A stretch of 64,000 bases of DNA from [Zimmermannella] faecalis ATCC 13722. Its GTDB lineage: Bacteria > Actinomycetota > Actinomycetes > Actinomycetales > Microbacteriaceae. Positions 1 through 7,708 of the stretch are shown one piece after another; within the stretch, counting starts at the first letter, position 1; the number at the start of each line of letters is the position of its first letter. The notes beneath the pieces were generated by a model that made no database searches, was not told the origin of the DNA, and saw nothing but the letters and a program-made list of their open reading frames with translations. Location: positions 1 through 64,000 of the forward strand of contig NZ_KB907083.1 of assembly GCF_000381765.1 (NCBI RefSeq), in the 5' to 3' direction. The position numbers and the translations under genes are program-made.

Positions 1-1037
1 ACGCGCTCTCCGAAGCTGCGGTGCAGGTCGGGCACGTCAACGCGATACTCCGCCAACACGCACCCGTCGCGGAGCGCAACTACGACCGGTACGGCAAGGA
101 AGTCCTCCGGTACGCGAAGACCCACACCGTGCCGCAAACCGAGTCGTTCGCGAAACAACTCGCCGCGAAACTCGCGCGCGAAGACTTCGAACGCGCCCAC
201 AAAGCCGCGTTCGCACAACGACGCGTCCTCGTCGACCAAGACGACTACGGCATGACCTACCTCACCGCGTACCTCCCCGCGGCGACCGCAGCAGCGATCC
301 ACGAACGACTGTCACGTGACGCGCAGGCGATGGCCGAGGTCGCGAAAGCCGAAGCAGTTGAGCGCCGCGGGGAGGACGGGCTCGAAGCCGACGCCCGCAC
401 CCTCGACCAACACCGCGCCGACATCTTTGCGGACACCCTGCTGACCGCGACCGCGCAAACCATCCTCGACAGCCCCGCCGCCGGCGCCGCGCGGGTGAAG
501 GCGGTCATCAGTATCGTCACGCCGGTCATGGCGTTGCGCGATCAGGAGTTCAGTGACGCGTTCCGCCGCGCGGGCGGATCCGACACCTGCGCCGGGGTCG
601 CGATGTTGAACGGACTGCAGCCGATGAGCGCGGCCGAAGCACGCGAATGGGCCGCCGACGGCGAACTCGAACGGATCCTCACGCACCCGATCAGCGGCCA
701 CGTCATCACCGCCGACACGTACGTGCCACCCGCGTCGCTGCGCCGCTATCTGCGGGCGCGGGACGTGACCTGCCGGTTCCCTGGCTGCCGCAGGCCCGCA
801 CACCGCTGCGACCTCGACCACACGACGGCATGGCAGCACGGCGGGAAGACCCATCCCGAAAACTGCGGCCACCTCTGCGTCGCGCACCACACACAGAAAC
901 ACGAACAACCCTGGCAAGTCCGCCACCTCGGCGGCGGCGTACTCGAGTGGATCACACCCCTCGGACGGGTCGTCGTGACCGTTCCAGAACCGCCAGGGCC
1001 GAGGTTTGTCGAGGTCCACAACCCACCACCCTTCTAA
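1..1037 (+). CDS. DUF222/HNH endonuclease (13E12-type), 5' truncated by window edge
   Basis: The reading frame is open from base 3 with no start before the edge, so the N-terminus is missing; the visible part is about 344 codons. The visible N-terminal half is charged and helical as in the DUF222 part of the actinobacterial 13E12 repeat family. The C-terminus holds an HNH module: CRFPGCRRPAHRCDLDH, then a TAWQHGGKT stretch and a C..HH..KH ending, with Cys pairs suited to a structural zinc. Such proteins are abundant and multicopy in actinobacterial genomes; their biological role is poorly known. A GTG at 21 could act as a start, but the upstream codons (ALSEAAV) continue the domain, so I treat it as truncated. 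Confidence 0.9.
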   Translation, partial: ALSEAAVQVGHVNAILRQHAPVAERNYDRYGKEVLRYAKTHTVPQTESFAKQLAAKLAREDFERAHKAAFAQRRVLVDQDDYGMTYLTAYLPAATAAAIHERLSRDAQAMAEVAKAEAVERRGEDGLEADARTLDQHRADIFADTLLTATAQTILDSPAAGAARVKAVISIVTPVMALRDQEFSDAFRRAGGSDTCAGVAMLNGLQPMSAAEAREWAADGELERILTHPISGHVITADTYVPPASLRRYLRARDVTCRFPGCRRPAHRCDLDHTTAWQHGGKTHPENCGHLCVAHHTQKHEQPWQVRHLGGGVLEWITPLGRVVVTVPEPPGPRFVEVHNPPPF

Positions 1038-1095
1038 GGGCACCACCCGCCAACCTAACGGACGTGCCCCAACACCCCAGCGCATCCCGAACCCG

Positions 1096-1219
1096 CGCCC
1101 GCACACGCGGGCGACACCGCACCGGCAGATCCGCCGAAGCGGTAGTCAGGGTGCGCTGGGGCGCTGGCTGTTCAGCGAGCAAGGTCCGGTCGCGAGCTGG
1201 CGTACGCAAGCTCGCGACC
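1096..1219. terminator. Two hairpins in the convergent gap after the HNH gene
   Basis: The gap 1038-1230 between convergent genes holds no ORF I trust. It has a 7-bp stem CGCCCGC/GCGGGCG at 1096-1113 with an ACAC loop. A stronger 11-bp perfect stem GGTCGCGAGCT/AGCTCGCGACC lies at 1188-1198 and 1209-1219, with a loop that itself contains CGTACG. There is no clear U-tract. The position between two gene ends suggests a bidirectional terminator. Confidence 0.55.
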
Positions 1220-1230
1220 ACGGCGGCTAA

Positions 1231-1431
1231 CTACCTGGGCGACTTCGCGGCGCGAACGCTGTTCGCAATGAGTCCACCGATTACGGTGACGAGCAGCGTC
1301 GCGCCGACGAAGAAGACCAGGGCCCACATGCCGACCGTTTCGGTCTCGACGCCGGCCCAGAGTGCGGCGCCCATCCAGATCGTCGCCGCGATAACCCCCG
1401 CGAGCAGTCCGCTCGTGAACATTTTGCCCAT
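1231..1431 (-). CDS. Small two-helix membrane protein (66 aa)
   Basis: Reading from ATG 1431 gives 66 residues. There are two hydrophobic stretches, about residues 5-27 and 34-56, and a short basic C-terminus (SVRAAKSPR). The same frame stays open much further upstream, but that part is a shadow of the opposite-strand gene and lacks membrane character. MFTSG at 1422 is an alternative start. The gene is divergent from the membrane protein and regulator pair starting at 1529, with a shared palindromic site between them, which suggests co-regulation. I do not recognise the family and no function is assigned. Confidence 0.65.
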   Translation of the reverse strand: MGKMFTSGLLAGVIAATIWMGAALWAGVETETVGMWALVFFVGATLLVTVIGGLIANSVRAAKSPR

Positions 1432-1474
1432 CGGTTCATCCCCAATCCCCGGCCTGCGGCCAGATGCTCCGTTG

Positions 1475-1506
1475 CACAGAGTAAAACACTCTGTGATGCA
1501 GAGTAA
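1475..1506. promoter_or_regulatory. Palindromic operator with an extra half-site in a divergent promoter
   Basis: CACAGAGT (1475-1482) and ACTCTGTG (1488-1495) form a perfect 8-bp inverted repeat around AAAAC. A third copy of the half-site, CAGAGTAA at 1499-1506, starts exactly 22 bp after the first copy (1477), which is two helical turns. The site lies between the divergent starts at 1431 and 1529. The winged-helix regulator encoded at 2085-2468 is the obvious candidate binder; that assignment is inference. Confidence 0.65.
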
Positions 1507-1528
1507 CACCCACGGATACAGTGGTTCC

Positions 1529-2092
1529 ATGGCAGCGAAGCCCGAAACCGCCGAGCAGGTATTGCACGACCTCGACACGCTCGTGCGACGAACACGTGCG
1601 GCCGGGCGGTCGCGCGCCACCGGCTTCCCGCTCATCGGCTGGGGTTTCGCCTGGATGCTCGGGTACGGCGCCCTCGACCTCGCCACCGGGTGGGCACTCT
1701 GGGCAGCACTCACCGCCGCCTGGCTCGCGGGCGTGCTGCTGAGCTGGCTACCACTGCGCCACGAGGTACGCACCGGCACGGAGCGTCGCGTGCAACTCGC
1801 GTGGTTCGCGGTGCTGTTCGCGTCACCATTTCTCGTGACCGCGGCGCAGCCGCCATCGTTCACGAACATCGCACTCGTCCTCGGCGCGCTCTGGAGCCTG
1901 GCAATGTGCCTCGGCGCAATCGCGACGCGCGATGTCCCCTACGCGATCGTTGCGTTCATCGGCGTCATCGTCGCTGGCGTCGCGGCGGCCACCGAACCCG
2001 CACATCCGCTCCTCATTTTCGGCCTCGCAGCCGGGGCCCCGCTCTTGGCAGTCGGCGTCGTTCGTGTCATCGTGGGGAATCGACATGGCTGA
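1529..2092 (+). CDS. Polytopic membrane protein, uncharacterised (187 aa)
   Basis: The ATG at 1529 follows the operator region by about 20 bp. The protein starts with a soluble helix (AEQVLHDLDTLVRRTRA), then shows about five or six hydrophobic helices across residues 30-180. The last eight bases overlap the start of the downstream regulator, so the two genes are translationally coupled. In Actinobacteria, membrane proteins of this size are often paired with small winged-helix regulators; the pairing rather than the sequence suggests a membrane stress or transport-related role. No family is recognised with confidence. Confidence 0.75.
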   Translation: MAAKPETAEQVLHDLDTLVRRTRAAGRSRATGFPLIGWGFAWMLGYGALDLATGWALWAALTAAWLAGVLLSWLPLRHEVRTGTERRVQLAWFAVLFASPFLVTAAQPPSFTNIALVLGALWSLAMCLGAIATRDVPYAIVAFIGVIVAGVAAATEPAHPLLIFGLAAGAPLLAVGVVRVIVGNRHG

Positions 2093-2468
2093 GCACTCCC
2101 CCACCCCCACGACGTCGCGCACCGACCCGCAGCTGCCGGCCGACGTGACCGACCGGCTCCGCACCCCCTTCGATGCGGTGCTGAGCGATCCGACGCGCCT
2201 GCGCATCCAGGCCGCGCTGCACGGACTCAACCCGGGCGGGTCGATTCGGTTCACCGCGCTCGCGAAGGCGCTCGGACTCAGCGACGGCAACCTCTCTGCG
2301 CATCTCGCCGCGCTCAGCGAGGTCGGCTACGTCGAGGCCGAAGAAACCTACACCGGCAAGCGTCGCACCCGGTGGTACTCCGCGACCGCAGTCGGCCGCG
2401 CCGCGTTCGACGAACACGTCGCCGCACTGCAGCTCATTGTCGACACGGCGCGGCTCGGCGGCTCGTAG
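2085..2468 (+). CDS. Winged-helix transcriptional regulator (ArsR/MarR-like)
   Basis: This is a 127-residue protein with a single winged-helix domain. Residues about 30-110 contain a recognisable start (FDAVLSDPTRLRIQAALHG), a recognition-helix region (ALGLSDGNLSAHLAALSEVG) and the wing (YVEAEETYTGKRRTRWYS). No metal-binding cysteines are visible, so it is not an ArsR metal sensor. The start overlaps the upstream membrane-protein gene by 8 bp. It probably autoregulates the divergent promoter through the palindrome at 1475-1506; this is inferred from proximity. Confidence 0.87.
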   Translation: MAEHSPTPTTSRTDPQLPADVTDRLRTPFDAVLSDPTRLRIQAALHGLNPGGSIRFTALAKALGLSDGNLSAHLAALSEVGYVEAEETYTGKRRTRWYSATAVGRAAFDEHVAALQLIVDTARLGGS

Positions 2469-2475
2469 CGGGCTC

Positions 2476-3094
2476 CTAACCCGCAGGCGCGAACCCCGAG
2501 ACGTCGGTGTTCTGCACCGTGCCCATGCACACCTCGACGTTGACCGAGACCTGCGGCAGCTCGTTCGCATCACCGGGCAGCAGGACGCTCGCGGCGGTCG
2601 CCGTCACCGGCTGACACTCGGCCTCGTCATAGGCACCAGCGCTACTCACGTGGAGCGTCGCCTGCGCGGCACTCCCCGACTCGAGCTCGACCGCCTCTGC
2701 GGCGTCACCCTCTGCAGCGGTCGCGACCTTCGAGCCCGACTCGTCAAGGAACGACACCTGCGGCGGCCCATCGAGTACGCAGGCGGCGTCACCGACGTTC
2801 GTGGCCGTCACAACGAGGTACGACTGCCCCACGCCAGACCCTTCCGGATCTGCCTCGATCGTGACCTCGGTATCGACACTCGTGCACGCGGCGGACTCGA
2901 CCGGCGCCGTCTCCTCCGGCGTCGTCTCCACCGGCGCAGGCTCCCGTCGCCACTGCGGTTTCCGTGACCGTCACGGTCTCGGTTGGCGTCGGCTCGGCGT
3001 CGTTGCCGCCGGCGGCGCATCCCGTGAGGAGCAGCAACGCCGACCCGAAGGTGAATCCGGCTGCGAGTTTCGAATGATTCGTGTGCGAATACAT
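2476..3094 (-). pseudogene. DUF4232-like lipoprotein split by a +1 frameshift
   Basis: The 5' part, from ATG 3094 (behind an AGGTGA ribosome site), encodes a lipoprotein signal peptide with lipobox LLTGC and a Thr/Glu-rich linker (PTPTETVTVTETAVAT). The rest of the protein is in another frame: EPAPVETTPEETAPVES, then a DUF4232-like domain with paired cysteines (SAACTSVD, DAACVLDGPP) ending at 2476. Removing one G from the GGG read at about 2943-2945 (CCC on the + strand) joins linker to linker seamlessly. As given, the signal peptide frame runs into unrelated residues. This is either a real inactivating mutation, a phase-variable site or a base-call error. Starts at 3100 (ATG) or 3103 (GTG) are less well placed behind the ribosome site. 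Confidence 0.75.
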
Positions 3095-3153
3095 GTTCAT
3101 CACCTACCCCATTACTTTGCCCGGCAGAGCATCACCACGGGGTGGGCGCGTAC

Positions 3154-3996
3154 TTAGGGAACGGGAACGGGCGTGACGCCGAGTGGGGCGAGCCCCGCGG
3201 CGCCGCCATCGGCGGCCGTCGACACCCAGATGCCGTCACGGTGCCGCAGCACGGTGTGCTCCCAGTGCGCGCTCGGGGTTCCGTCGACGGCCCGAACCGA
3301 CCACTGATCGGGGTCAGTACGCACGTCCGGGTTCCCCGCCGTGAGCATCGGCTCGATGCAGATCGCGAGCCCCGCCTTCACGACCGGGCCGCGACGACGC
3401 ACCCGATAGTTGAACACCGTCGGCTCCTCGTGCATGTCGCGGCCGATCCCGTGCCCCGTATAGCCCTCGAGGTTGCCAAGCGGGCCAGCGTCGAGGTGCC
3501 GCTCAATCTCATCCTCGACGGCACCACCGACGTCGTTCAGATGGCGTGCAGTTGCGACCGCCGCGATGCCCGCCCACATGGCGGCCTGCGCCGCCTCGCT
3601 CGTACGGTGCGCATCCGCGAGCCACCGTTCGGGGTCTTCGCGCTGCGGTTCGCCCGGCACGATGAACGTGCGCGCCGAGTCGCCGTTCCAACCGTTCAGC
3701 TGGGCGCCGCAGTCGATCGAGACAATGTCGCCGGGCCGAAGCGGCGTCTCGTCCGGAATCCCGTGCACGACGACGTCGTTCACCGAGGCGCAGACCGTGT
3801 GCCGGTAATCCTCAACGAGCTGGAAGTTTGGCTCGCCGCCGCCGTCGCGAATCACGCGCTCGGCAATCGCGTCGAGCTCGAGCGTCGAGATACCGGGGCG
3901 AATCGCTTCGGCGACCGCGTCGAGTGCCTGGCAGGTGAGGAGCCCGGCCGGCACCATGAGGCGAAGCTCATCGGGAGACTTGTAGATCGACCGCAT
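3154..3996 (-). CDS. map: Type I methionine aminopeptidase
   Basis: Removes the initiator methionine from nascent proteins in the cytosol. All active-site and metal residues of the pita-bread fold are in place over 280 residues: His78 (VVVHGIPDE), Asp95 and Asp106 (SIDCGAQLNGWNGDSA), His182 (TGHGIGRDMHEEP), Glu215 (CIEPML) and Glu246 (HWEHTVL). There is no N-terminal zinc-finger or SH3 extension. In most Actinobacteria map follows secY-adk; here it stands alone about 20 kb from adk, with divergent permease and lipoprotein neighbours. It could be the only copy that moved or a second paralogue; the window cannot decide. Confidence 0.95.
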   Translation of the reverse strand: MRSIYKSPDELRLMVPAGLLTCQALDAVAEAIRPGISTLELDAIAERVIRDGGGEPNFQLVEDYRHTVCASVNDVVVHGIPDETPLRPGDIVSIDCGAQLNGWNGDSARTFIVPGEPQREDPERWLADAHRTSEAAQAAMWAGIAAVATARHLNDVGGAVEDEIERHLDAGPLGNLEGYTGHGIGRDMHEEPTVFNYRVRRRGPVVKAGLAICIEPMLTAGNPDVRTDPDQWSVRAVDGTPSAHWEHTVLRHRDGIWVSTAADGGAAGLAPLGVTPVPVP

Positions 3997-4096
3997 GCTC
4001 CGAGCCTAGTTGCCGCGCACCTGCGCCACCGTGCTAATTTCACCAAATACCCAAGACGGCATCCGCGCACTGCGCCCCAACACCGAGGACACACGA

Positions 4097-5551
4097 ATGA
4101 CCGCCGACACACAGCAGCAGCCTGCCCCGCCCGCACTGAAGCGCACACTAGGCGTATGGAGCACCCTCACCCTCGGAGTCGGAGCCATGGTCGGCTTCGG
4201 CTGGGTCACCCTGGTGGGCGGGTGGATCGAAAGCGCCGGCTCCCTCGGCGCCACCTTCGCCTTCACCGTGGGCGGGTTCATGATGGCGATCGTCTCGCTC
4301 GTGTACGCCGAACTCGTCGCGGCAATGCCGAAGGCGGGTGGCGAGCACAACTACATCATCCGAGCGATGGGGCCCCGCTGGTCGTTCATCGGTTCGTGGG
4401 CGATCACGGGCGGATACGCGACGGTCGTCGCGTTCGAAGCGGTCGCGCTCCCGCGCGCGGTCGACTACGTCGTCGACCTGGAGCAGTTCCACCTGTGGAC
4501 GGTGAGCGGCTCGGAGGTCTACCTCGTGTGGGCACTCGTGGGTTCGGTCGTCGCGGTGCTCATCACCATCATCAACATCCTCGGCGTAAAGGTCGCGGGT
4601 GGTGTGCAGATGTTTGTCGTCATCTTCCTCTTCGCGATCGGCGCGCTGCAGATCTTCGGCGCCGCCACCGGTGGCGAGGGCGCGAACTTCGAGCCGTTCT
4701 TCACGGAGGGCAGCGCAGGGTTCTTCGCGGTGCTCATCGTCGTGCCGTTCCTCTTTGTCGGCTTCGACGTGATCCCCCAGGCGGCCGAGGAAGTGAACAT
4801 TCCCCCGCGCAAGGTGGGCAACATTTCGTTCATCTCGGTGCTCATCGCGGCGGCCTGGTACATCATGATCGTGCTCACGGTCTCGTCGGCGCTGACGCAC
4901 GAGGAGATGGCCGGCTCGACGCTGCCCGCCGCCGACGCCATGGGCGCGCTGTTCGGCGGAAACCAGTTCTTCGCGAACCTCATGGTCGCCGCCGGCGTCG
5001 CCGGCATCATCACGTCGTGGAACTCGCTGCAGCTCGGCGCCTCCCGCCTCATGTTCTCGCTCTCGCGCGGCGGCATGCTGCCCGCGTGGTTCGGCAAGCT
5101 GCACCCGAAGTACGGCACGCCCGCGAACGCCCTCATCGTGCTCGGTGCGATCGCGACGATCGCGCCGTTCTTCGGTGCCTCGGCGCTCGGTTGGATCGTC
5201 GACGCCGGCTCGCCCATGATCGTCATCGCGTACCTGCTCGTCTCGATCTCGTTCGTGATTCTCCGCGTGCGCGAGCCGAAGATGGAACGCCCGCTACGCA
5301 TCGGCGGTGCCGGCAAGTTCGGCGTCGTGATCGGCGGCTTCTCGATCGCGATCACCGCGTTCCTCGTCTCCCTCTACCTGCCGGGCATGCCGGCGGGCAT
5401 CGGGATCGAGTCGTGGGTGATCTTCCTCGTCTGGTGGGTCGTCGGCGCGGTGTTCTTCGTGTCGATCCCCGGCGGCGTCAAGGCGGGGCCGAACGCCGAA
5501 GAGGAGCTCTACGAGAAGGTGCTCGAGCGCTTCCCGAAGCGCCGCGGTTAA
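4097..5551 (+). CDS. APC-family amino acid/amine permease
   Basis: This 484-residue protein has about twelve hydrophobic segments and the APC-type first helix with a glycine-rich substrate motif (TLGVGAMVGFGWVTLVGG). Other family features are VYAELVAAMPKAGGEHNY in TM2 and NSLQLGASRLMFSLSRGG before TM9. ATG 4097 is preferred over the upstream in-frame codons at 4010 because it follows GAGGAC and the family begins near here. It converges with, and overlaps by 3 bases at the stop codons, the gamma-glutamyl hydrolase operon, so it belongs to the catabolic island by position. The substrate is probably an amino acid or amine; it cannot be read from sequence. Confidence 0.9.
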   Translation: MTADTQQQPAPPALKRTLGVWSTLTLGVGAMVGFGWVTLVGGWIESAGSLGATFAFTVGGFMMAIVSLVYAELVAAMPKAGGEHNYIIRAMGPRWSFIGSWAITGGYATVVAFEAVALPRAVDYVVDLEQFHLWTVSGSEVYLVWALVGSVVAVLITIINILGVKVAGGVQMFVVIFLFAIGALQIFGAATGGEGANFEPFFTEGSAGFFAVLIVVPFLFVGFDVIPQAAEEVNIPPRKVGNISFISVLIAAAWYIMIVLTVSSALTHEEMAGSTLPAADAMGALFGGNQFFANLMVAAGVAGIITSWNSLQLGASRLMFSLSRGGMLPAWFGKLHPKYGTPANALIVLGAIATIAPFFGASALGWIVDAGSPMIVIAYLLVSISFVILRVREPKMERPLRIGGAGKFGVVIGGFSIAITAFLVSLYLPGMPAGIGIESWVIFLVWWVVGAVFFVSIPGGVKAGPNAEEELYEKVLERFPKRRG

Positions 5552-6276
5552 GGCCGCCGACGGGCCTGGTCGAGGAACTCGCCGAAGAGGATGCGCCGGT
5601 CGCGAGCATCCGCGTCGGCCTCTTCCGGGTGCCACTGCACGCCGATGATCCACGTGTTCTCGACGCGCTCGGTCGCCTCAACGATGCCGTCGTGCGCCCG
5701 CGCGGCGACGCGCAGACCCTCTCCGACGCGGTCGACCGCCTGGTGGTGCCCGTTTCGCACGACGAGCCGGTCGACGCCGTAGAGCGCGTGAACGCGGCTG
5801 CCCTCAACCAGCTCGACCTCCTCATCGAGAAACAGCGGGCCGCCGGGCGGGCCCTTGTGGAGGTCGAACGGCTGCAGGTCGGGCACGAGCGTGCCGCCGC
5901 ACGCGACGTTGAGCAGCTGCGAGCCGCGGCAGAGGTGCAGCATGATCGCGTCGTCGTCGATGCCCCGCCGGATGATGTCGAGCTCGCGGTCATCCGCACG
6001 ACGATCCTTGCCGTACTCGTTCGGTACGGGGTCGGTGTGCCCGTAGATCGTCGCGTCGACGTCGCCACCGCCGAGCACGAGGATGCCGTCGGCCGCGGCA
6101 ATGTCGTCGGGGTTCGGGGGCTCGTCGGCCGCGACGTCGTAGATCCGGGCCCGCGCGCCCTGGGCCTCGAGCTCCTCGACCGCGACGCGGATGAGCTCAC
6201 GGTTGAGCGTGCGCGCGGCCTCGGTCTCGTCGGGCGTCGACACCTGCACGACCACGGCGATCTCGACGGCGGTCAT
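5548..6276 (-). CDS. Gamma-glutamyl hydrolase, class I glutamine amidotransferase-like (peptidase C26), paralogue 2
   Basis: This is a 242-residue C26-family protein of the PuuD type, expected to hydrolyse a gamma-glutamyl amide to glutamate and an amine or amino acid. The catalytic triad is visible: Cys116 in LHLCRGSQLLN, His216 and Glu218 in GVQWHPEE. The oxyanion-strand motif GGGDVDATIYG is at 69-79. Its ATG overlaps the stop of the preceding paralogue (ATGA), so it is the last gene of the P450-glutamine synthetase operon. The exact substrate is unknown; gamma-glutamyl-GABA-like compounds are typical for the family. Confidence 0.88.
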   Translation of the reverse strand: MTAVEIAVVVQVSTPDETEAARTLNRELIRVAVEELEAQGARARIYDVAADEPPNPDDIAAADGILVLGGGDVDATIYGHTDPVPNEYGKDRRADDRELDIIRRGIDDDAIMLHLCRGSQLLNVACGGTLVPDLQPFDLHKGPPGGPLFLDEEVELVEGSRVHALYGVDRLVVRNGHHQAVDRVGEGLRVAARAHDGIVEATERVENTWIIGVQWHPEEADADARDRRILFGEFLDQARRRP

Positions 6277-6992
6277 GCGGCACGCCCCGCGGCGTTCACG
6301 ACCCACTGGAACAGCGCGAGGTCGCTCGCGACCCGGTCGGCCCGGTCTTCGGGGTGCCACTGCACCGCGACGATCTCGAGCGACTCGTCTTCGATCGCCT
6401 CGACGGCGCCGTCGTCGGCGCGCGCGACGACGCGGAGCCCTCGGCCGAGGCGGCCGATCGCCTGGTGGTGATAGCTCGACACCGAGACGGCGTCGAGGTC
6501 GGCCGTGTCGCCGAGCGCGCCCGCGAGCCGGCTGTCGCGAACAACCACGACGTCGTGCACGGTGTCGACGTGGTTGCGCGGTTCCTGCGGCCAGTGCTGC
6601 ACGAGGTCGCCTCCGCGCTCGACGTTCCAGAGCTGCATCGCCCGGCAGATGAGCAGGGCGGGGAGCCGCAGCTGACTCGCGAGCTCGATGGCGCGCGCGT
6701 CGGCCTCGTCCTGGCCGGCGAAGTCGCAACCGGCGTAGCGGTCTTCGGCGCGCTGCCCGTAGCGCTTCGGGTCAACGTCGGGGCCGCCGGGCAGCACGAT
6801 CCCGTCGACGTGCCGCATGATGCGGCTCGCCGGGTCGCTCCAGTCGAGCAGGGGCGGCAGCAGCACGGGGTCGCCGCCCGCGCGGCGAACCGCCTCGATG
6901 ACACCGTTCGCCACGACCGACGCCGAAAACCGCAGCCCCTTCACCTTCGCCGAGCTGAGCGCGGGAATCGCGATGACGGGGCGGCCGGTCAC
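6273..6992 (-). CDS. Gamma-glutamyl hydrolase, class I glutamine amidotransferase-like (peptidase C26), paralogue 1
   Basis: This is a 239-residue C26 protein with intact triad: Cys116 in LLICRAMQLWNV, His213 and Glu215 in AVQWHPED. The GG.DVDP..YG substrate-loop motif is at 69-79. The start is GTG 6992, which overlaps the upstream stop as GTGA; a longer in-frame extension to 7151 is a shadow. It is clearly diverged from the downstream paralogue, for example in the region after the nucleophile (ERGGDLVQHW versus ACGGTLVPDL), so the two may act on different gamma-glutamyl intermediates. Both are cytosolic. Confidence 0.88.
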   Translation of the reverse strand: MTGRPVIAIPALSSAKVKGLRFSASVVANGVIEAVRRAGGDPVLLPPLLDWSDPASRIMRHVDGIVLPGGPDVDPKRYGQRAEDRYAGCDFAGQDEADARAIELASQLRLPALLICRAMQLWNVERGGDLVQHWPQEPRNHVDTVHDVVVVRDSRLAGALGDTADLDAVSVSSYHHQAIGRLGRGLRVVARADDGAVEAIEDESLEIVAVQWHPEDRADRVASDLALFQWVVNAAGRAA

Positions 6993-7708
6993 GCCGGCGC
7001 CCCCTCCGCAAGCGCGGCCTCGGGGAACGGGAGCTGCGGCATCCACTTCTCCCACACGGCCCGCAGCCGGCCGTCGGCGATCACCCGCGCGAGCGCGCCG
7101 TCGAGCTCGGCGAGGAGCTCTGGCCGATCCTTCGCGACGCCGACGCCCCACGGATTGCGGGTCTCGGCGGTGAACGCGAGATCGAACTCGGGGTCGTCGC
7201 CGAGCGGCACCACCACGACGTCGTCATCGACCATTGCGTCGACGCTCCCGTCGCGAACCGCCTGAATCATGTCGGCGAACACGTCGTCGGTCGCGCCGAA
7301 CGGCACGAGCTCGGCGCCGGGGAACGTTTCGGCGAGCCGCATGTTCGCGGAGTTCGCGATGGCTGCGACCCGGTAGCCGCGCAGGTCGTCGGGCGAGCGC
7401 GCGGGGTCGCCGGCTCGCACGAGCACCGACTCGTTGAAGACGGCGTACGGGCGCGTGAAGTCGACCTGTTCCTGGCGCGAGGGGATGATCCCCTGCCCGC
7501 ACCAGACGCCGTCGGCGTCGCCGCGCTGCACGGCAGGAATCATGTCGTCCCAGGGCAGGATGACCCACTCGAGTTCGCGGCCAAGCTCGGCGGCGACGAG
7601 CGCGGCCGCCTCGGGCTCGAACCCGGGGCGCGTGACGCCCCCGTCGGGCGAGAGATCAAACAGCGGCGCCGCGGCCGAGTCGATGCAGGCAAGTCTGAGT
7701 TTCGTCAT
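6989..7708 (-). CDS. Amino-acid-binding (SBP_bac_3-like) protein lacking a signal peptide
   Basis: The 239 residues match the two-lobe fold of periplasmic polar-amino-acid binding proteins: early GFEPEAAALVAAELG, DGVWCGQGIIPSRQEQVDFTRPY, the lobe-crossing NSANMRLAETFPG, and the C-terminal GVGVAKDRPELLAELDGAL..VWEKW. It begins MTKLRLACIDSAA with no signal sequence or lipobox. Its ATG overlaps the glutamine synthetase stop (TAATG), so no longer start is likely. No ABC permease or ATPase lies nearby. It may therefore be a cytosolic ligand sensor or carrier rather than a transporter part. Confidence 0.82.
   Translation of the reverse strand: MTKLRLACIDSAAAPLFDLSPDGGVTRPGFEPEAAALVAAELGRELEWVILPWDDMIPAVQRGDADGVWCGQGIIPSRQEQVDFTRPYAVFNESVLVRAGDPARSPDDLRGYRVAAIANSANMRLAETFPGAELVPFGATDDVFADMIQAVRDGSVDAMVDDDVVVVPLGDDPEFDLAFTAETRNPWGVGVAKDRPELLAELDGALARVIADGRLRAVWEKWMPQLPFPEAALAEGAPA

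Noticed and set aside
1432-1869. N-terminal extension of the 66-aa membrane protein
   Set aside because: The extra residues are antisense to the membrane protein at 1529 and cross the operator; ATG 1431 gives a coherent two-helix protein.
3142-6471. Very long + strand open frame (about 1100 codons) opposite map, permease and hydrolase genes
   Set aside because: It is Arg-rich and low in membrane or domain character, and covers several well-supported genes; long antisense frames are expected at this GC content.
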